DNA of 64,000 nucleotides. Source: Paracoccus shandongensis (GTDB taxonomy: Bacteria > Pseudomonadota > Alphaproteobacteria > Rhodobacterales > Rhodobacteraceae). Location of the stretch: assembly GCF_017315735.1 (NCBI RefSeq), contig NZ_JAFLRK010000005.1, forward strand, positions 62,001 through 126,000, in the 5' to 3' direction. The notes under the pieces are model-generated. The model had not been told where the DNA came from. It worked only from the letters and a program-made list of their open reading frames with translations, and ran no database searches. Below, in pieces: positions 1-8,022 of this stretch; position 1 is the stretch's first letter; the number at the start of each line of letters is the position of its first letter. The position numbers and the translations under genes were made by a program.

Positions 1-163
1 CCTGGGGCGCGACCGTGGTGACCTTGCCACGGATATAGGCGTTCTCGGTCGTGGGCTCGGCGTGGCGAAAGGGCGGCAGGTGCCAGGCGTAAAGCAGCAG
101 CAGCACGCCCGCGAGCCCGATGACCAGGGCGATGACGGTGGGGATCAGGTTTTCTTTCTTCAT
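1..163 (-). CDS. HlyD/EmrA-type membrane fusion protein, N-terminal part (runs off window)
   Basis: Only the first 54 codons are present and the gene continues beyond base 1. The product starts MKKENLIPTV, has one hydrophobic segment at about residues 8-25, and continues into TTENAYIRGKVTTVAPQ. That pattern (single N-terminal anchor, then the 'T-x-x-A-Y-(I/V)-x-G' strand opening the barrel-sandwich/lipoyl domain) is typical of EmrA/HlyD periplasmic adaptor proteins. The ATG overlaps the stop of the upstream MFS gene by 4 bases (ATGA), so the two are translationally coupled, as in emrB-emrA style pairs. It would link the inner-membrane transporter to an outer-membrane channel. The family call is good. 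Substrate is unknown. Confidence 0.8.
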   Translation of the reverse strand, partial: MKKENLIPTVIALVIGLAGVLLLLYAWHLPPFRHAEPTTENAYIRGKVTTVAPQ

Positions 164-1788
164 GGGGTCGTGTCCGGTTCGGTCGGGGGCGCCATGCGCA
201 GGGCCAGCCGGTCGCGCAACAGGTGCAGGACCAGCGCCACGGCGGCGGCAAGGGCGATCAGGGCGGTCAGACGATAGGCGTCGTTATAGGCCATCACGGT
301 GGCCTGGGCGGATGCGTCCTGCGCGATCTGCGCGGCGGCCTGGGCGCGGCGCGCGGCGGCATCGGGGATCTGCGCGGCCAGCGCCGCCATGCGGGCCGCG
401 ATGGCCTGGGCCGTGGGCGCGTCGCCCGCCGCAAGCTGTTCGGTCAGGACCGCGTAATGGACGGCCTGGCGGTGGTTGATCAGGGTGGTGAACAGCCCCG
501 ATCCCAGAACGCCGCCCAGGGACTGGGTCGAGATGAAGACGATCATGAAGGACAGCAGGTATTGCGGCCCGCGCGCCAGCGCCTGGACCAGGCCCGCCAC
601 CATCGCGGGCGGCAGGAACAGCATCCCCGCGAACCCGATCAGCGCCTGGCTGGCGATCATCTGTTCGGGCCTGGTGTCGATGGTCGACCGGGCGTCCAAG
701 AAGGCGCCCGCGGCGATCAGCAGCAGCGCCGCCAGGTGCAGCGCGGGCACGCGGTTCGGGCGCATCCAGGCCACGCAGGCCAGGCCCCCCAGCAGGCTTG
801 CCGCGACGATCACCGCGAACAGCCCGGTCATCTGCGCGGGCGCGACGCCCAGCGACTGGAACATGCGCGGCGCGCCCGTGCTTTGCTCGGACAGGATCAG
901 CCGGAACAGGAACAGGGCCGCCGTCAGGTGCAGCATGGCGGGGCTTGCCAGCCAGCGGATGTCCAGAAGCGGCGCGGCCCGGTTCAGTTCCACCGCGACC
1001 GCCAGGGCCAGCGCGGCCACGGATGCCGCCAGCAGCGCCCCGATCCAGGGCGCGTCGGTCCAGAAGTGGATCGGCCCCATGACAAAGCCGATGGTCAGCC
1101 CGCCGAAGCCGAAGCCGATCAGCAGGAAGCTTGCGAAGTCCAGCGGATGGATCACCTTCATGTGCGGCACGGGGCGCAGGGGCAGCCGAAAGACCAGCAT
1201 CAGCGACACCATCGCCATGCCAAGCGCGGTCAGGTGGATCCCCGCCAGCCCCCCGTCCCCGATCAGCGCGGGCGACACCACGCGCGCCAGCGTCGGCCCC
1301 GCCATGATGACCCCCATCGCGACCGGCAGGCCAAGGCGCATCTTCCATTCGGGGGACAGCGGTTCCAGCATGTACATGAAGGCCAGGGTGGACAAGGGCG
1401 CGGCGGCCGCCCCCGACAGCGCCTGCACCACCACCGCCGACCGGAAGTCGTTGATCCAGACGGATGCGAAGGCCACCACGACATAGGCGATGATGCCCAG
1501 TTCGGCAAAGCGGCGCAGCCCGTATTGCGTGCGGATCTTGATCAGCAGCAGCGGCAGGGATGCGCGCGGGATCATATAGGCCGCCATCAGCCAGCTTGCC
1601 TGGGTGGCGGTGATGCCCAGGTCGCCCGCGATCTGCGGGATGTTGGCGGACACGAAGCCCTGGCCCAACCCCTGGGACAGGGCCAGCACAAGGGACGCGC
1701 CCATATAGGCCAGGGCCTGCGGCAAGGGCAGCGGCGGATGGGCCACGGGCGCGGGGGCGGCGGGGGCCGGGGCGGGTGTCTCGCTCAT
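160..1788 (-). CDS. MFS drug:proton antiporter, DHA2/EmrB family
   Basis: A 542-residue, strongly hydrophobic protein with an Ala/Pro-rich cytoplasmic N-terminus and about 14 predicted membrane segments, the topology of the DHA2 (14-TM) drug/H+ antiporters. Length matches EmrB-like proteins (about 500-550). The early segments include a region of the type QIAGDLGITATQASWLMAAY, close to the conserved start of EmrB proteins where helix 2 begins. It lies between a marR-type regulator (4-base overlap upstream) and an emrA-type adaptor (4-base overlap downstream), so a three-gene operon marR-emrB-emrA is likely. It probably exports hydrophobic toxic compounds in a tripartite pump. Substrate cannot be read from sequence. 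Confidence 0.88.
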   Translation of the reverse strand: MSETPAPAPAAPAPVAHPPLPLPQALAYMGASLVLALSQGLGQGFVSANIPQIAGDLGITATQASWLMAAYMIPRASLPLLLIKIRTQYGLRRFAELGIIAYVVVAFASVWINDFRSAVVVQALSGAAAAPLSTLAFMYMLEPLSPEWKMRLGLPVAMGVIMAGPTLARVVSPALIGDGGLAGIHLTALGMAMVSLMLVFRLPLRPVPHMKVIHPLDFASFLLIGFGFGGLTIGFVMGPIHFWTDAPWIGALLAASVAALALAVAVELNRAAPLLDIRWLASPAMLHLTAALFLFRLILSEQSTGAPRMFQSLGVAPAQMTGLFAVIVAASLLGGLACVAWMRPNRVPALHLAALLLIAAGAFLDARSTIDTRPEQMIASQALIGFAGMLFLPPAMVAGLVQALARGPQYLLSFMIVFISTQSLGGVLGSGLFTTLINHRQAVHYAVLTEQLAAGDAPTAQAIAARMAALAAQIPDAAARRAQAAAQIAQDASAQATVMAYNDAYRLTALIALAAAVALVLHLLRDRLALRMAPPTEPDTTP

Positions 1789-2213
1789 TCCCGGTCGAGC
1801 CTTGCGATATTGGCGGCGATGCGGTCCAGCACCGATTGCGCCACCGCCAGGTCGGCGTCGGGGATGCCCGCCACCAGCTCGGCCCGCATCCGGCGGGTGA
1901 AATCCACGATGCCGCTGTCCTGGCCCTTGGCGGTCAGGAACAGCGCGTTCTTGCGCCCGTCCGATTCGGCGGGGCGGCGTTCGACGAAACCGGCCTGTTC
2001 CAGCGCGTCGACCTGGCGCTTGAGCGTGGGCGCCTCGATCTCCAGCGCGGCGGCAAGCCCCGCCTGCGTGGCCCCGTCCATCCGCGACAACATGGCCAGG
2101 GCGCGGGCGCGAGAGAGCGTCAGGCCCATCGCCTGAGCCCGCGCGTCATAGCTGCGGCGCAAGAGGCGCATGAGGTGCAGGAGCGTGTCGAAAAGGTGCG
2201 AGGATTGCGGCAT
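1785..2213 (-). CDS. MarR family transcriptional regulator
   Basis: A 142-residue protein with a winged helix-turn-helix at about residues 45-100. The recognition region reads ATQAGLAAALEIEAPTLKRQ and is followed by the MarR wing signature DGRKNALFLTAKG (D-x-R-x-x-x-L-x-L-T). The length is normal for MarR proteins, which bind DNA as dimers and lose affinity on binding small phenolic or drug-like ligands. It is the first gene of the efflux operon and its stop overlaps the start of the MFS gene by 4 bases. A perfect palindrome lies 22 bases upstream of its start, so autorepression of the whole pump operon is the simplest model. Confidence 0.9.
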   Translation of the reverse strand: MPQSSHLFDTLLHLMRLLRRSYDARAQAMGLTLSRARALAMLSRMDGATQAGLAAALEIEAPTLKRQVDALEQAGFVERRPAESDGRKNALFLTAKGQDSGIVDFTRRMRAELVAGIPDADLAVAQSVLDRIAANIARLDRE

Positions 2214-2234
2214 GGGGGCGGTTTCTTCCAGTTC

Positions 2235-2248
2235 GTTAGCAAGCTAAC
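2235..2248. promoter_or_regulatory. Probable MarR operator upstream of the efflux operon
   Basis: GTTAGCAAGCTAAC is a perfect 6-2-6 inverted repeat in an AT-richer pocket just ahead of the marR-type gene. MarR dimers bind such short palindromes over their own promoters. The match to this regulator is inferred from position only. Confidence 0.6.
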
Positions 2249-2300
2249 TAATCAGGCCCTCGCCTTCAACCCCATGAATTGCACGATCTGCAAAAAAACC

Positions 2301-4106
2301 TCAGCCGCCCAGGGCGATCCCTTCGCGCCGGGGATCGGCGCCGCCCGACAGCGCCCCGTCCGGGCCGATCACGATGCCTTGCAGGCCCGAGGTCAGGTCG
2401 GTCTCGTTCAGTTCATAGCCCATGTCGGTCAGGCCTTGGGTCAGGGCGGCGGGAAGGCCCGCCTCGATGTCCATGGGGCCGAAGCGGTTGACGATGTTGG
2501 GGGCGGCCACCGCCTTCTGGATGTCCATGCCCCAGTCCAGATGCGCGATGATCGCGCGCGCGACATAGCCGATGATGCGGCTGCCGCCGGGCGACCCGAT
2601 CACCATCACGGGCTTGCCGTCCTTCAGCACGACCGTCGGCGCCATGGAGGACCGGGGCCGCTTGCCCGGCGCCACGGCATTGGCGATGGGCCAGCCGTTT
2701 TCGTCATGCGTCTCGAAGCTGAAATCGGTCAGTTCGTTGTTCAGAAGGAAGCCGCCGGTCATCAGGCGCGAACCAAATCCGTTCTCGATGGTGGTGGTCA
2801 TCGACAGGGCATTGCCGTCCCCGTCCACGATCGAGATATGCGTGGTGGACGGCAGTTCCAGCGACGCGTCCTGCCCCCACAACGCCGCATGGGACCAGCC
2901 GGGCGCACCGGCGCTGACCTCGGGCAGGCTGTCGTCGCCCGCCAGCAGCTTGGCCCGTTCCGCCAGATAGGCGGGGTCGATCAGCCCTTCGGTGGGCATC
3001 GGCACATGGTCGCTGTCGGCCATGAAGCGGCCCCGGTCGGCGAAGGCCAGGCGCGAGGCATCCCCGATCAGCCGCCAGCTTTCCGGGTTTTCCGCCCCGA
3101 GCGCCGCCAGGTCATACCCGCCCAGCATCCCCAGGATCTGCCCCACCGTCAGCCCGCCCGAGGACGGCGGCCCCATGCCGCACACATCATGGGCGCGGTA
3201 TTCCACGCAGACGGCGGGCCGTTCCACCACGCGATAGGCCGCCAGATCCGCCATCGCCAGCACGCCGGGATTGCTGGCGCCGCGCACGGCGGCAACGATG
3301 CCCTCGGCCACCGCGCCCTGATAGAAGCCGTCCGCGCCTTCGGCGGCCAGCCTGCGCAGGGTCGCGGCATAAGCCGGGTTCTTCAGCAGCGTGCCCGCCG
3401 CGACCGGCTGCCCGCCCGGGAAGAAATAGGCGGTGGTCGCCGGATCGGCCTGCAAGGCCTCACCCTCCTCGGCCACCTGGCTTGCCAGCCGGGGCGAGAC
3501 GGTGAACCCCCCTTCCGCCAGCCGGATGGCGTCGTCGAACAGGCCCGACCAATTGGCCTTGCCCCAGCGGCGATGCGCGGCCTCCAGCAGCGCGGGGGTG
3601 CCGGGCGTGCCCACAGAGCGGCCGCCCACCACGGCCTCCATGAACTCCATCGGCTGGCCGTCGGGGGTCAGGAACAGCCGGGGCGTGGCCGCCATCGGCG
3701 CAGTTTCGCGCGCATCCAGCGTGGTCAGCGCGCCCGTTTCCCCGTCATGCCAGACCAGGAAGGCCCCGCCGCCAAGGCCCGAGCTTTGGGGTTCCACCAG
3801 GCCCAGGACCGTCTGGACGGCCACCATGGCATCGGCGGCGCTGCCGCCTGCGGCCAGCACGCGGGCGCCCGCCTCGACCGCTAGGGGGTGGGCCGCGCTG
3901 ATCATCCAGTCCTGGCCGGTGACGGGGCGCCCCTTGGCCTTGGTGGCCAGCGCCGCGCGGGCGGCATCCGTCAGCGGACCCAGGTCGCCGGCTTGCGTTT
4001 CGATGGTCGTCGCCGTCTCGGGGGCGACGGCATCCGTCGCCTGCTGGGCCCATCCTGCGGGGGCGCTGCCCAGAAGCAGCACAAGTGCCAGGCTTGCTCG
4101 TGCCAT
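2301..4106 (-). CDS. ggt: Gamma-glutamyltransferase (glutathione hydrolase)
   Basis: A 601-residue N-terminal-nucleophile hydrolase that removes the gamma-glutamyl group from glutathione and related peptides in the periplasm. The ATG at 4106 is preceded by GGAGGGAAGG and opens a signal peptide (MARASLALVLLLGSAPAG, cleavage near WAQQ). The reading frame stays open further upstream, but without this signal. The autocleavage/catalytic motif STTHISIVDGDG places the nucleophile Thr at about residue 421, giving a large subunit of about 23-420 and a small subunit of 421-601. Other family motifs are PPSSGGLTVGQ and GSPGGSRI. No operon partner: the next gene upstream is a divergent RTX remnant. Confidence 0.93.
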   Translation of the reverse strand: MARASLALVLLLGSAPAGWAQQATDAVAPETATTIETQAGDLGPLTDAARAALATKAKGRPVTGQDWMISAAHPLAVEAGARVLAAGGSAADAMVAVQTVLGLVEPQSSGLGGGAFLVWHDGETGALTTLDARETAPMAATPRLFLTPDGQPMEFMEAVVGGRSVGTPGTPALLEAAHRRWGKANWSGLFDDAIRLAEGGFTVSPRLASQVAEEGEALQADPATTAYFFPGGQPVAAGTLLKNPAYAATLRRLAAEGADGFYQGAVAEGIVAAVRGASNPGVLAMADLAAYRVVERPAVCVEYRAHDVCGMGPPSSGGLTVGQILGMLGGYDLAALGAENPESWRLIGDASRLAFADRGRFMADSDHVPMPTEGLIDPAYLAERAKLLAGDDSLPEVSAGAPGWSHAALWGQDASLELPSTTHISIVDGDGNALSMTTTIENGFGSRLMTGGFLLNNELTDFSFETHDENGWPIANAVAPGKRPRSSMAPTVVLKDGKPVMVIGSPGGSRIIGYVARAIIAHLDWGMDIQKAVAAPNIVNRFGPMDIEAGLPAALTQGLTDMGYELNETDLTSGLQGIVIGPDGALSGGADPRREGIALGG

Positions 4107-4151
4107 CCTTCCCTCCACCGTTCGTCCTTGCAGTCTGCGCGCGCGGGGACG

Positions 4152-4671
4152 ATGGCGCAAGAAACTTGGGCGGCGGCGGGGGATTTCGTCCGTGGCAGAA
4201 AGGCGGGGCCGCGGGCCATGGCTTCTGTCGCCTTGCGGTTGCAACCCGTCCCCTGTTGCCGCGTTCCTGTGATCGAAGGGGACAAAGGCGACGATGTCCT
4301 GATCGACCCCGAGGGGCGCAACCGGATGGCCGGGGGGCCTGGCGACGATCACCTGGAAGGCAGCGGCCTGCTGGACGGGCGCCGACCGCCTGATCGCCGC
4401 GAATGACGCCGCCACGACCCTGACCGGAGGCGCCGGGCCGGACCTGTTCATGCCCCCGCCCAGGGGCGAGGTGACGATCACCGACTTTTCCCCGGCCGAG
4501 GACAGGATCGACTGGTCCCTGCTGGATCCGGGGTTCCGCTGCGACCTTGGCGTTGCCCGGCAAGGACAGGATACGCTGCTGTCCTGGGGCAAGCTGCGGG
4601 TAAGGCTGGTGGGTGCCGATCGGGATCCGGGCCACGGTTGCGCGCCCTTGAAGGGCAGGCCCGGGCGATAG
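4152..4671 (+). pseudogene. Frameshifted RTX (hemolysin-type calcium-binding) remnant
   Basis: Two adjacent plus-strand frames together look like the C-terminal end of an RTX protein. The first frame (from ATG 4152 or 4218) contains GDKGDDVLIDPEG and MAGGPGDDHLEGSGLLDG and then runs into a stop at 4404. The next frame supplies NDAATTLTGGAGPDLF and EVTITDFSPAEDRIDWS, a standard RTX C-terminal 'GGAGxDxF...ITDFxxxxDRID' ending. Joining GLLDG to ADRLIAAND near base 4378 needs a one-base shift in a G/C run, so a frameshift (or sequencing error) has split it. It faces the large RTX gene at 4767-7691 and may be a degenerate relative. Which start was used is not clear. Confidence 0.5.
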
Positions 4672-4766
4672 GCGCCTGGCCCCGCTGCCCGTCACCTTCG
4701 GCAAGGGGCATCACGGTCAAGCAACCCGGCGGTGCTGCGGTTGCGCCGCCGGGCTGCCCAAGGTTC

Positions 4767-7691
4767 CTAGAACAGGAACGAATCCGCGTTGATCGCCGCA
4801 GCGTCCTCGATCAGGATCTCGAAATCGCTGACCCGGTTGCCATCGACATCCGCCGCGATCAGCGTGCCGCCCTGGACAGCGCGCACCGAAAGCTGGCCCG
4901 CCGTGCCCGAAAAGGCGGACGAGCCGATAAAGGCGAACGCGTCGTTTCCCGCAAGATCGGTCCTGGCGTCGATCGCGCCCAGGTCGATCCTGTCGCCCTG
5001 CGTGTGCTTGAACCAGGTGATCCGGTCGCGGCCCTCTCCGGCGGTTGAATCCGACAGCGCCAGAAAGACGAACACGTCCGCGCCGGCGCCGCCGCTCAGC
5101 GAATCGGTGCCTGCGCCCCCGGTCAGGCGGTCCTTGCCCCCGTCGCCCAGCAGGAAGTCGTTTCCGACCCCGCCGGTCAGCGTGTCGTTGCCGTCCCCGC
5201 CGTCGATGGTGTCGTTGCCCGAGGCGCCGTCGATCACGTTGTAGCCGCCATTGCCCGTGATGCTGTTGGCAAGCGAGTTGCCCGTTCCCGCGATGCTTCC
5301 GCTGTCGGCGGCCAGCGTCAGGTTTTCCACGTTCGCGCCCAGCACATGGCCGATCGCCGAGATCACGGTGTCGGTCCCGCCATTTCCGCTTTCGGACACC
5401 CGGTCGCCCGCGCTTTCGACAAGGTAGATGTCGTCGCCCGAGCCGCCCGCCATGGCATCCCCGCCCCCGCCCCCGTCCAGCGTGTCGTTGCCGCCCGACC
5501 CGATCAGCGTGTCGTTGCCCACGCCGCCGTTGATCGCGTCGTCATCGCCATTGCCGTCGATATAGTCGTCGCCTTCCTCGCCGGATATGGTTTCGTCGCC
5601 GTATCCGCCCCGGATGGTGTCGGCCCCGATGCCGCCCAGGATGGTATCGTTGCCGCCCCCGCCGGTCAGGCTGTCATTGTCGGCCTCGCCCGCCAGGAAA
5701 TCGTTGCCGTCGCCCCCGTCGATGATGTCGTTGCCAAGGCCGCCGCGCAGGGAATCGTTGTCCGCATTGCCGGTGATGGTGTCGCTGCCGTTGCCGCCGG
5801 CGATCACGTCATGGCCGCCCTCGCCCGTCAGGGCGTCGTTGCCCTCGCCGCCGATCAGCACGTCATCGCCCGTGCGCCCGGCAATCACGTCGTCGCCCGC
5901 CCCGCCGTCCAGCGTGTCGGCGGCGATGCTTCCGGTCAGGGTGTCGTTGCCGCCAAGCCCGGCGACCCACGCGCCCTCCCAGGTGAACTTGTCGCCCTCG
6001 ATATCGGCATAGCCGACGGTGACGTGATCGTTCAGGTCGGTGGCCTGGACGATCCCGTCGGGGCGGCGCATGTTCAGGAAGATCGAACGGCTGGCGCCAT
6101 CCCCGACGACCAGGTCGTCGGCAAGCCCGTCGCCGTCGTGATCGACCAGCGTGCCCGCCGCCAGAAGCTCGGCCGCGGTCCACAGGCGCCCGGCCATCGT
6201 CAGGCTGTCGCCCTGGTCGAGGCGCAGGTCGGTGACGGTGTTCCCGGTCTCGGCCTCCAGCACGAAGTGGTCGCTGCCGCGTCCGCCGGTCAGCACGTCG
6301 TTGCCGCCGCCGCCGCTCAGCAGGTCGTCGCCATCGCCGCCCATCAGGACATCGCTGCCCGCCCCGCCCAGCAGCGTGTCGTTGTCGGCCTGCCCGAACA
6401 GGTGGTCGCGCCCCGAGGTGCCGTTCAGAACGTCATCGCCCCGGCCGCCGTAAAGCATGTTGATGGTCTGTTCGATCCCCGTCAGCGTGTCGTTGCCGTC
6501 ATGGCCGGCGGCAAAGCCCATGCCGTTCAGCGCCAGGCGGACGCCGTTGTCGTCATAGACATTCCCGGCCAGCAGGGCGGCCGTGACCGCCTCGGACGCC
6601 GCATGGGCGGGATCGGGTTCGCCCAGAAGGAAGGCGTTCATGCCCTGGGCGAGGATGTCGGGATGCATGAAGTTGACATGCCGCCCGTTCAGGATGTTCA
6701 CGAAGGTCGATCTTCCGTAATCGGCGCCCGCGAACCAGCCGATGCCGATGCCCGCATCGGCAAACGCCTCATAGGCGCGCGCCATCCAGAAGGACATGCC
6801 GGAACCGGGGTCGAGGTTGGTCTCGGTCACGACGATGTCGTCATCCCCAAGCACCCCGAAGCGGTCGGCGATGAAATCGACCATGCCCTGGATGTCCTGG
6901 CCCGCCCCGGCCGCCCAGTCGGGATAAAGATGGGCCGACCAGATCAGATCCTCGCCCACGGCGGCGCGGATCTGGTCCAGCACGCTGGTCTGCCCGTCGC
7001 TGGAGGTGGTTTGCGCCAGCACGTCGAACAGCGCCGAATAGGCCCAGCCACCGACCATCAGCGGCACGTCCGACCGGGCGTCCAGGAATTGCGCCAGCGC
7101 GGCCATGTGGTCGCCGTAAAGGCGCACGAATTCGCCGGTCTCGCCGCCCAGCGTCTCGGCCCGGGCATAGGCTGCGGGTTCGTTGACCGCCTCGAAGGCA
7201 TAAACGGCATTGCGCACGTCGGCATGCCCGTCCAGCCAGTCCAGCATCTTGCCCCAGCCGTCGATCATGCGGTCATGGGCCTGCCCGGCCAGCCCTGCGC
7301 GGATGGCGTCAAGGCCAAGGCCGTCGTTCTCGCCAAGGCGCTGCATGTCCCCGTCGGCATAGACGAACAGGAAGTCGAAGCCCTGCGCGGCCGCGGCGGT
7401 CAGGAAACGCTCGAACATGGGGTCGAGCGAGCCGTCGGCGTTGAAGGAATAGGCGTTGAAGGGAATGCGGAGGGTGGTGACCTCGGGCAGGCTTTGTCGA
7501 AGCAGCTGGGCATAAGCTTCGGGCTTGTCCTCCATCCCCATGGGGCGGGTCTGGAACTGCGATTGCCAGAGGTAATACTTGCTGTCCGACGCAACGTTGG
7601 CGTCATAGGTTCCAGCCGCCTTGTCGGCCTTCATGGCCGTTTCGGCCATCACCTGAAGGTTGATCATGCGGATGTCGGTCGTGGCGGACAT
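4767..7691 (-). CDS. Secreted RTX protein with N-terminal glycoside-hydrolase-like domain
   Basis: A 974-residue protein. Start ATG 7691 is preceded by GGAAAGGAGAGGCGC. There is no signal peptide. Residues about 40-370 look like a TIM-barrel glycoside hydrolase of clan GH-A (GH5/cellulase-like): AVNEPAAY with candidate acid/base Glu171, WSAHLYPDW, and VVTETNLDP with candidate nucleophile Glu290. From about 425 to 890 there are many GGxGxDxLxGG nonapeptide repeats that bind calcium and form a beta-roll, in two blocks separated by an unrelated stretch. The C-terminus (DRITWFKHTQGDRIDL ... DFEILIED ... SFLF) resembles the serralysin/RTX type I secretion signal. Type I secretion to the cell exterior is therefore expected, but no ABC/HlyD/TolC exporter lies in the window next to it. 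Substrate is unknown; a polysaccharide is the reasonable guess. Confidence 0.8.
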   Translation of the reverse strand: MSATTDIRMINLQVMAETAMKADKAAGTYDANVASDSKYYLWQSQFQTRPMGMEDKPEAYAQLLRQSLPEVTTLRIPFNAYSFNADGSLDPMFERFLTAAAAQGFDFLFVYADGDMQRLGENDGLGLDAIRAGLAGQAHDRMIDGWGKMLDWLDGHADVRNAVYAFEAVNEPAAYARAETLGGETGEFVRLYGDHMAALAQFLDARSDVPLMVGGWAYSALFDVLAQTTSSDGQTSVLDQIRAAVGEDLIWSAHLYPDWAAGAGQDIQGMVDFIADRFGVLGDDDIVVTETNLDPGSGMSFWMARAYEAFADAGIGIGWFAGADYGRSTFVNILNGRHVNFMHPDILAQGMNAFLLGEPDPAHAASEAVTAALLAGNVYDDNGVRLALNGMGFAAGHDGNDTLTGIEQTINMLYGGRGDDVLNGTSGRDHLFGQADNDTLLGGAGSDVLMGGDGDDLLSGGGGNDVLTGGRGSDHFVLEAETGNTVTDLRLDQGDSLTMAGRLWTAAELLAAGTLVDHDGDGLADDLVVGDGASRSIFLNMRRPDGIVQATDLNDHVTVGYADIEGDKFTWEGAWVAGLGGNDTLTGSIAADTLDGGAGDDVIAGRTGDDVLIGGEGNDALTGEGGHDVIAGGNGSDTITGNADNDSLRGGLGNDIIDGGDGNDFLAGEADNDSLTGGGGNDTILGGIGADTIRGGYGDETISGEEGDDYIDGNGDDDAINGGVGNDTLIGSGGNDTLDGGGGGDAMAGGSGDDIYLVESAGDRVSESGNGGTDTVISAIGHVLGANVENLTLAADSGSIAGTGNSLANSITGNGGYNVIDGASGNDTIDGGDGNDTLTGGVGNDFLLGDGGKDRLTGGAGTDSLSGGAGADVFVFLALSDSTAGEGRDRITWFKHTQGDRIDLGAIDARTDLAGNDAFAFIGSSAFSGTAGQLSVRAVQGGTLIAADVDGNRVSDFEILIEDAAAINADSFLF

Positions 7692-7806
7692 GCGCCTCTC
7701 CTTTCCTGGTTCGTCCCTCCTTCCTGCAACACTGGCACAAATCGAACCTACCAACGCATGATATGGTTCAACCTGTGGTTAAATCAATGAAGGCTTATTT
7801 GAAAAT

Positions 7807-7832
7807 TTGATAAAATTATCTATTATCATCAA
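7807..7832. promoter_or_regulatory. AT-rich quasi-palindrome upstream of the RTX gene
   Basis: The gap 7692-8022 (about 330 bases) has no supported gene. Its central part, about 7740-7880, is strikingly AT-rich for this genome and holds the promoter region of the RTX gene. At 7807-7832 a 26-base stretch begins TTGAT and ends ATCAA, and pairs with itself at 9 of 13 positions, suggesting a regulator site. No specific binding protein can be named. Confidence 0.35.
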
Positions 7833-8022
7833 ATGGCATCCAGAATATCATACACGCAAAAGTTGCTTTATGACATAAAGGCCATGCCTGCCCGCCGCCG
7901 CGCAGCGGATCGGCGCAGGCGTTGGCGGCGCATCCCTTGCGTGCGGTCTTTGGGTGTTCGGTCGGGGCCGGCACACCCTTGCGGCCGGTCGCGCGGCCAG
8001 GCCCCGGCAATGGGGCTGCCGG

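Noticed and set aside
5090-6470. Dense short repeats that might look like a CRISPR or tandem-repeat array
   Set aside because: They are codon-level repeats of the GGxGxDxLxGG calcium-binding motif inside one open frame; unit spacing and spacers do not fit a CRISPR.
5346-7790. 814-codon plus-strand open frame over the RTX gene
   Set aside because: Antisense shadow of a GC-rich repetitive gene; composition is low-information and no ribosome site or motif supports it.
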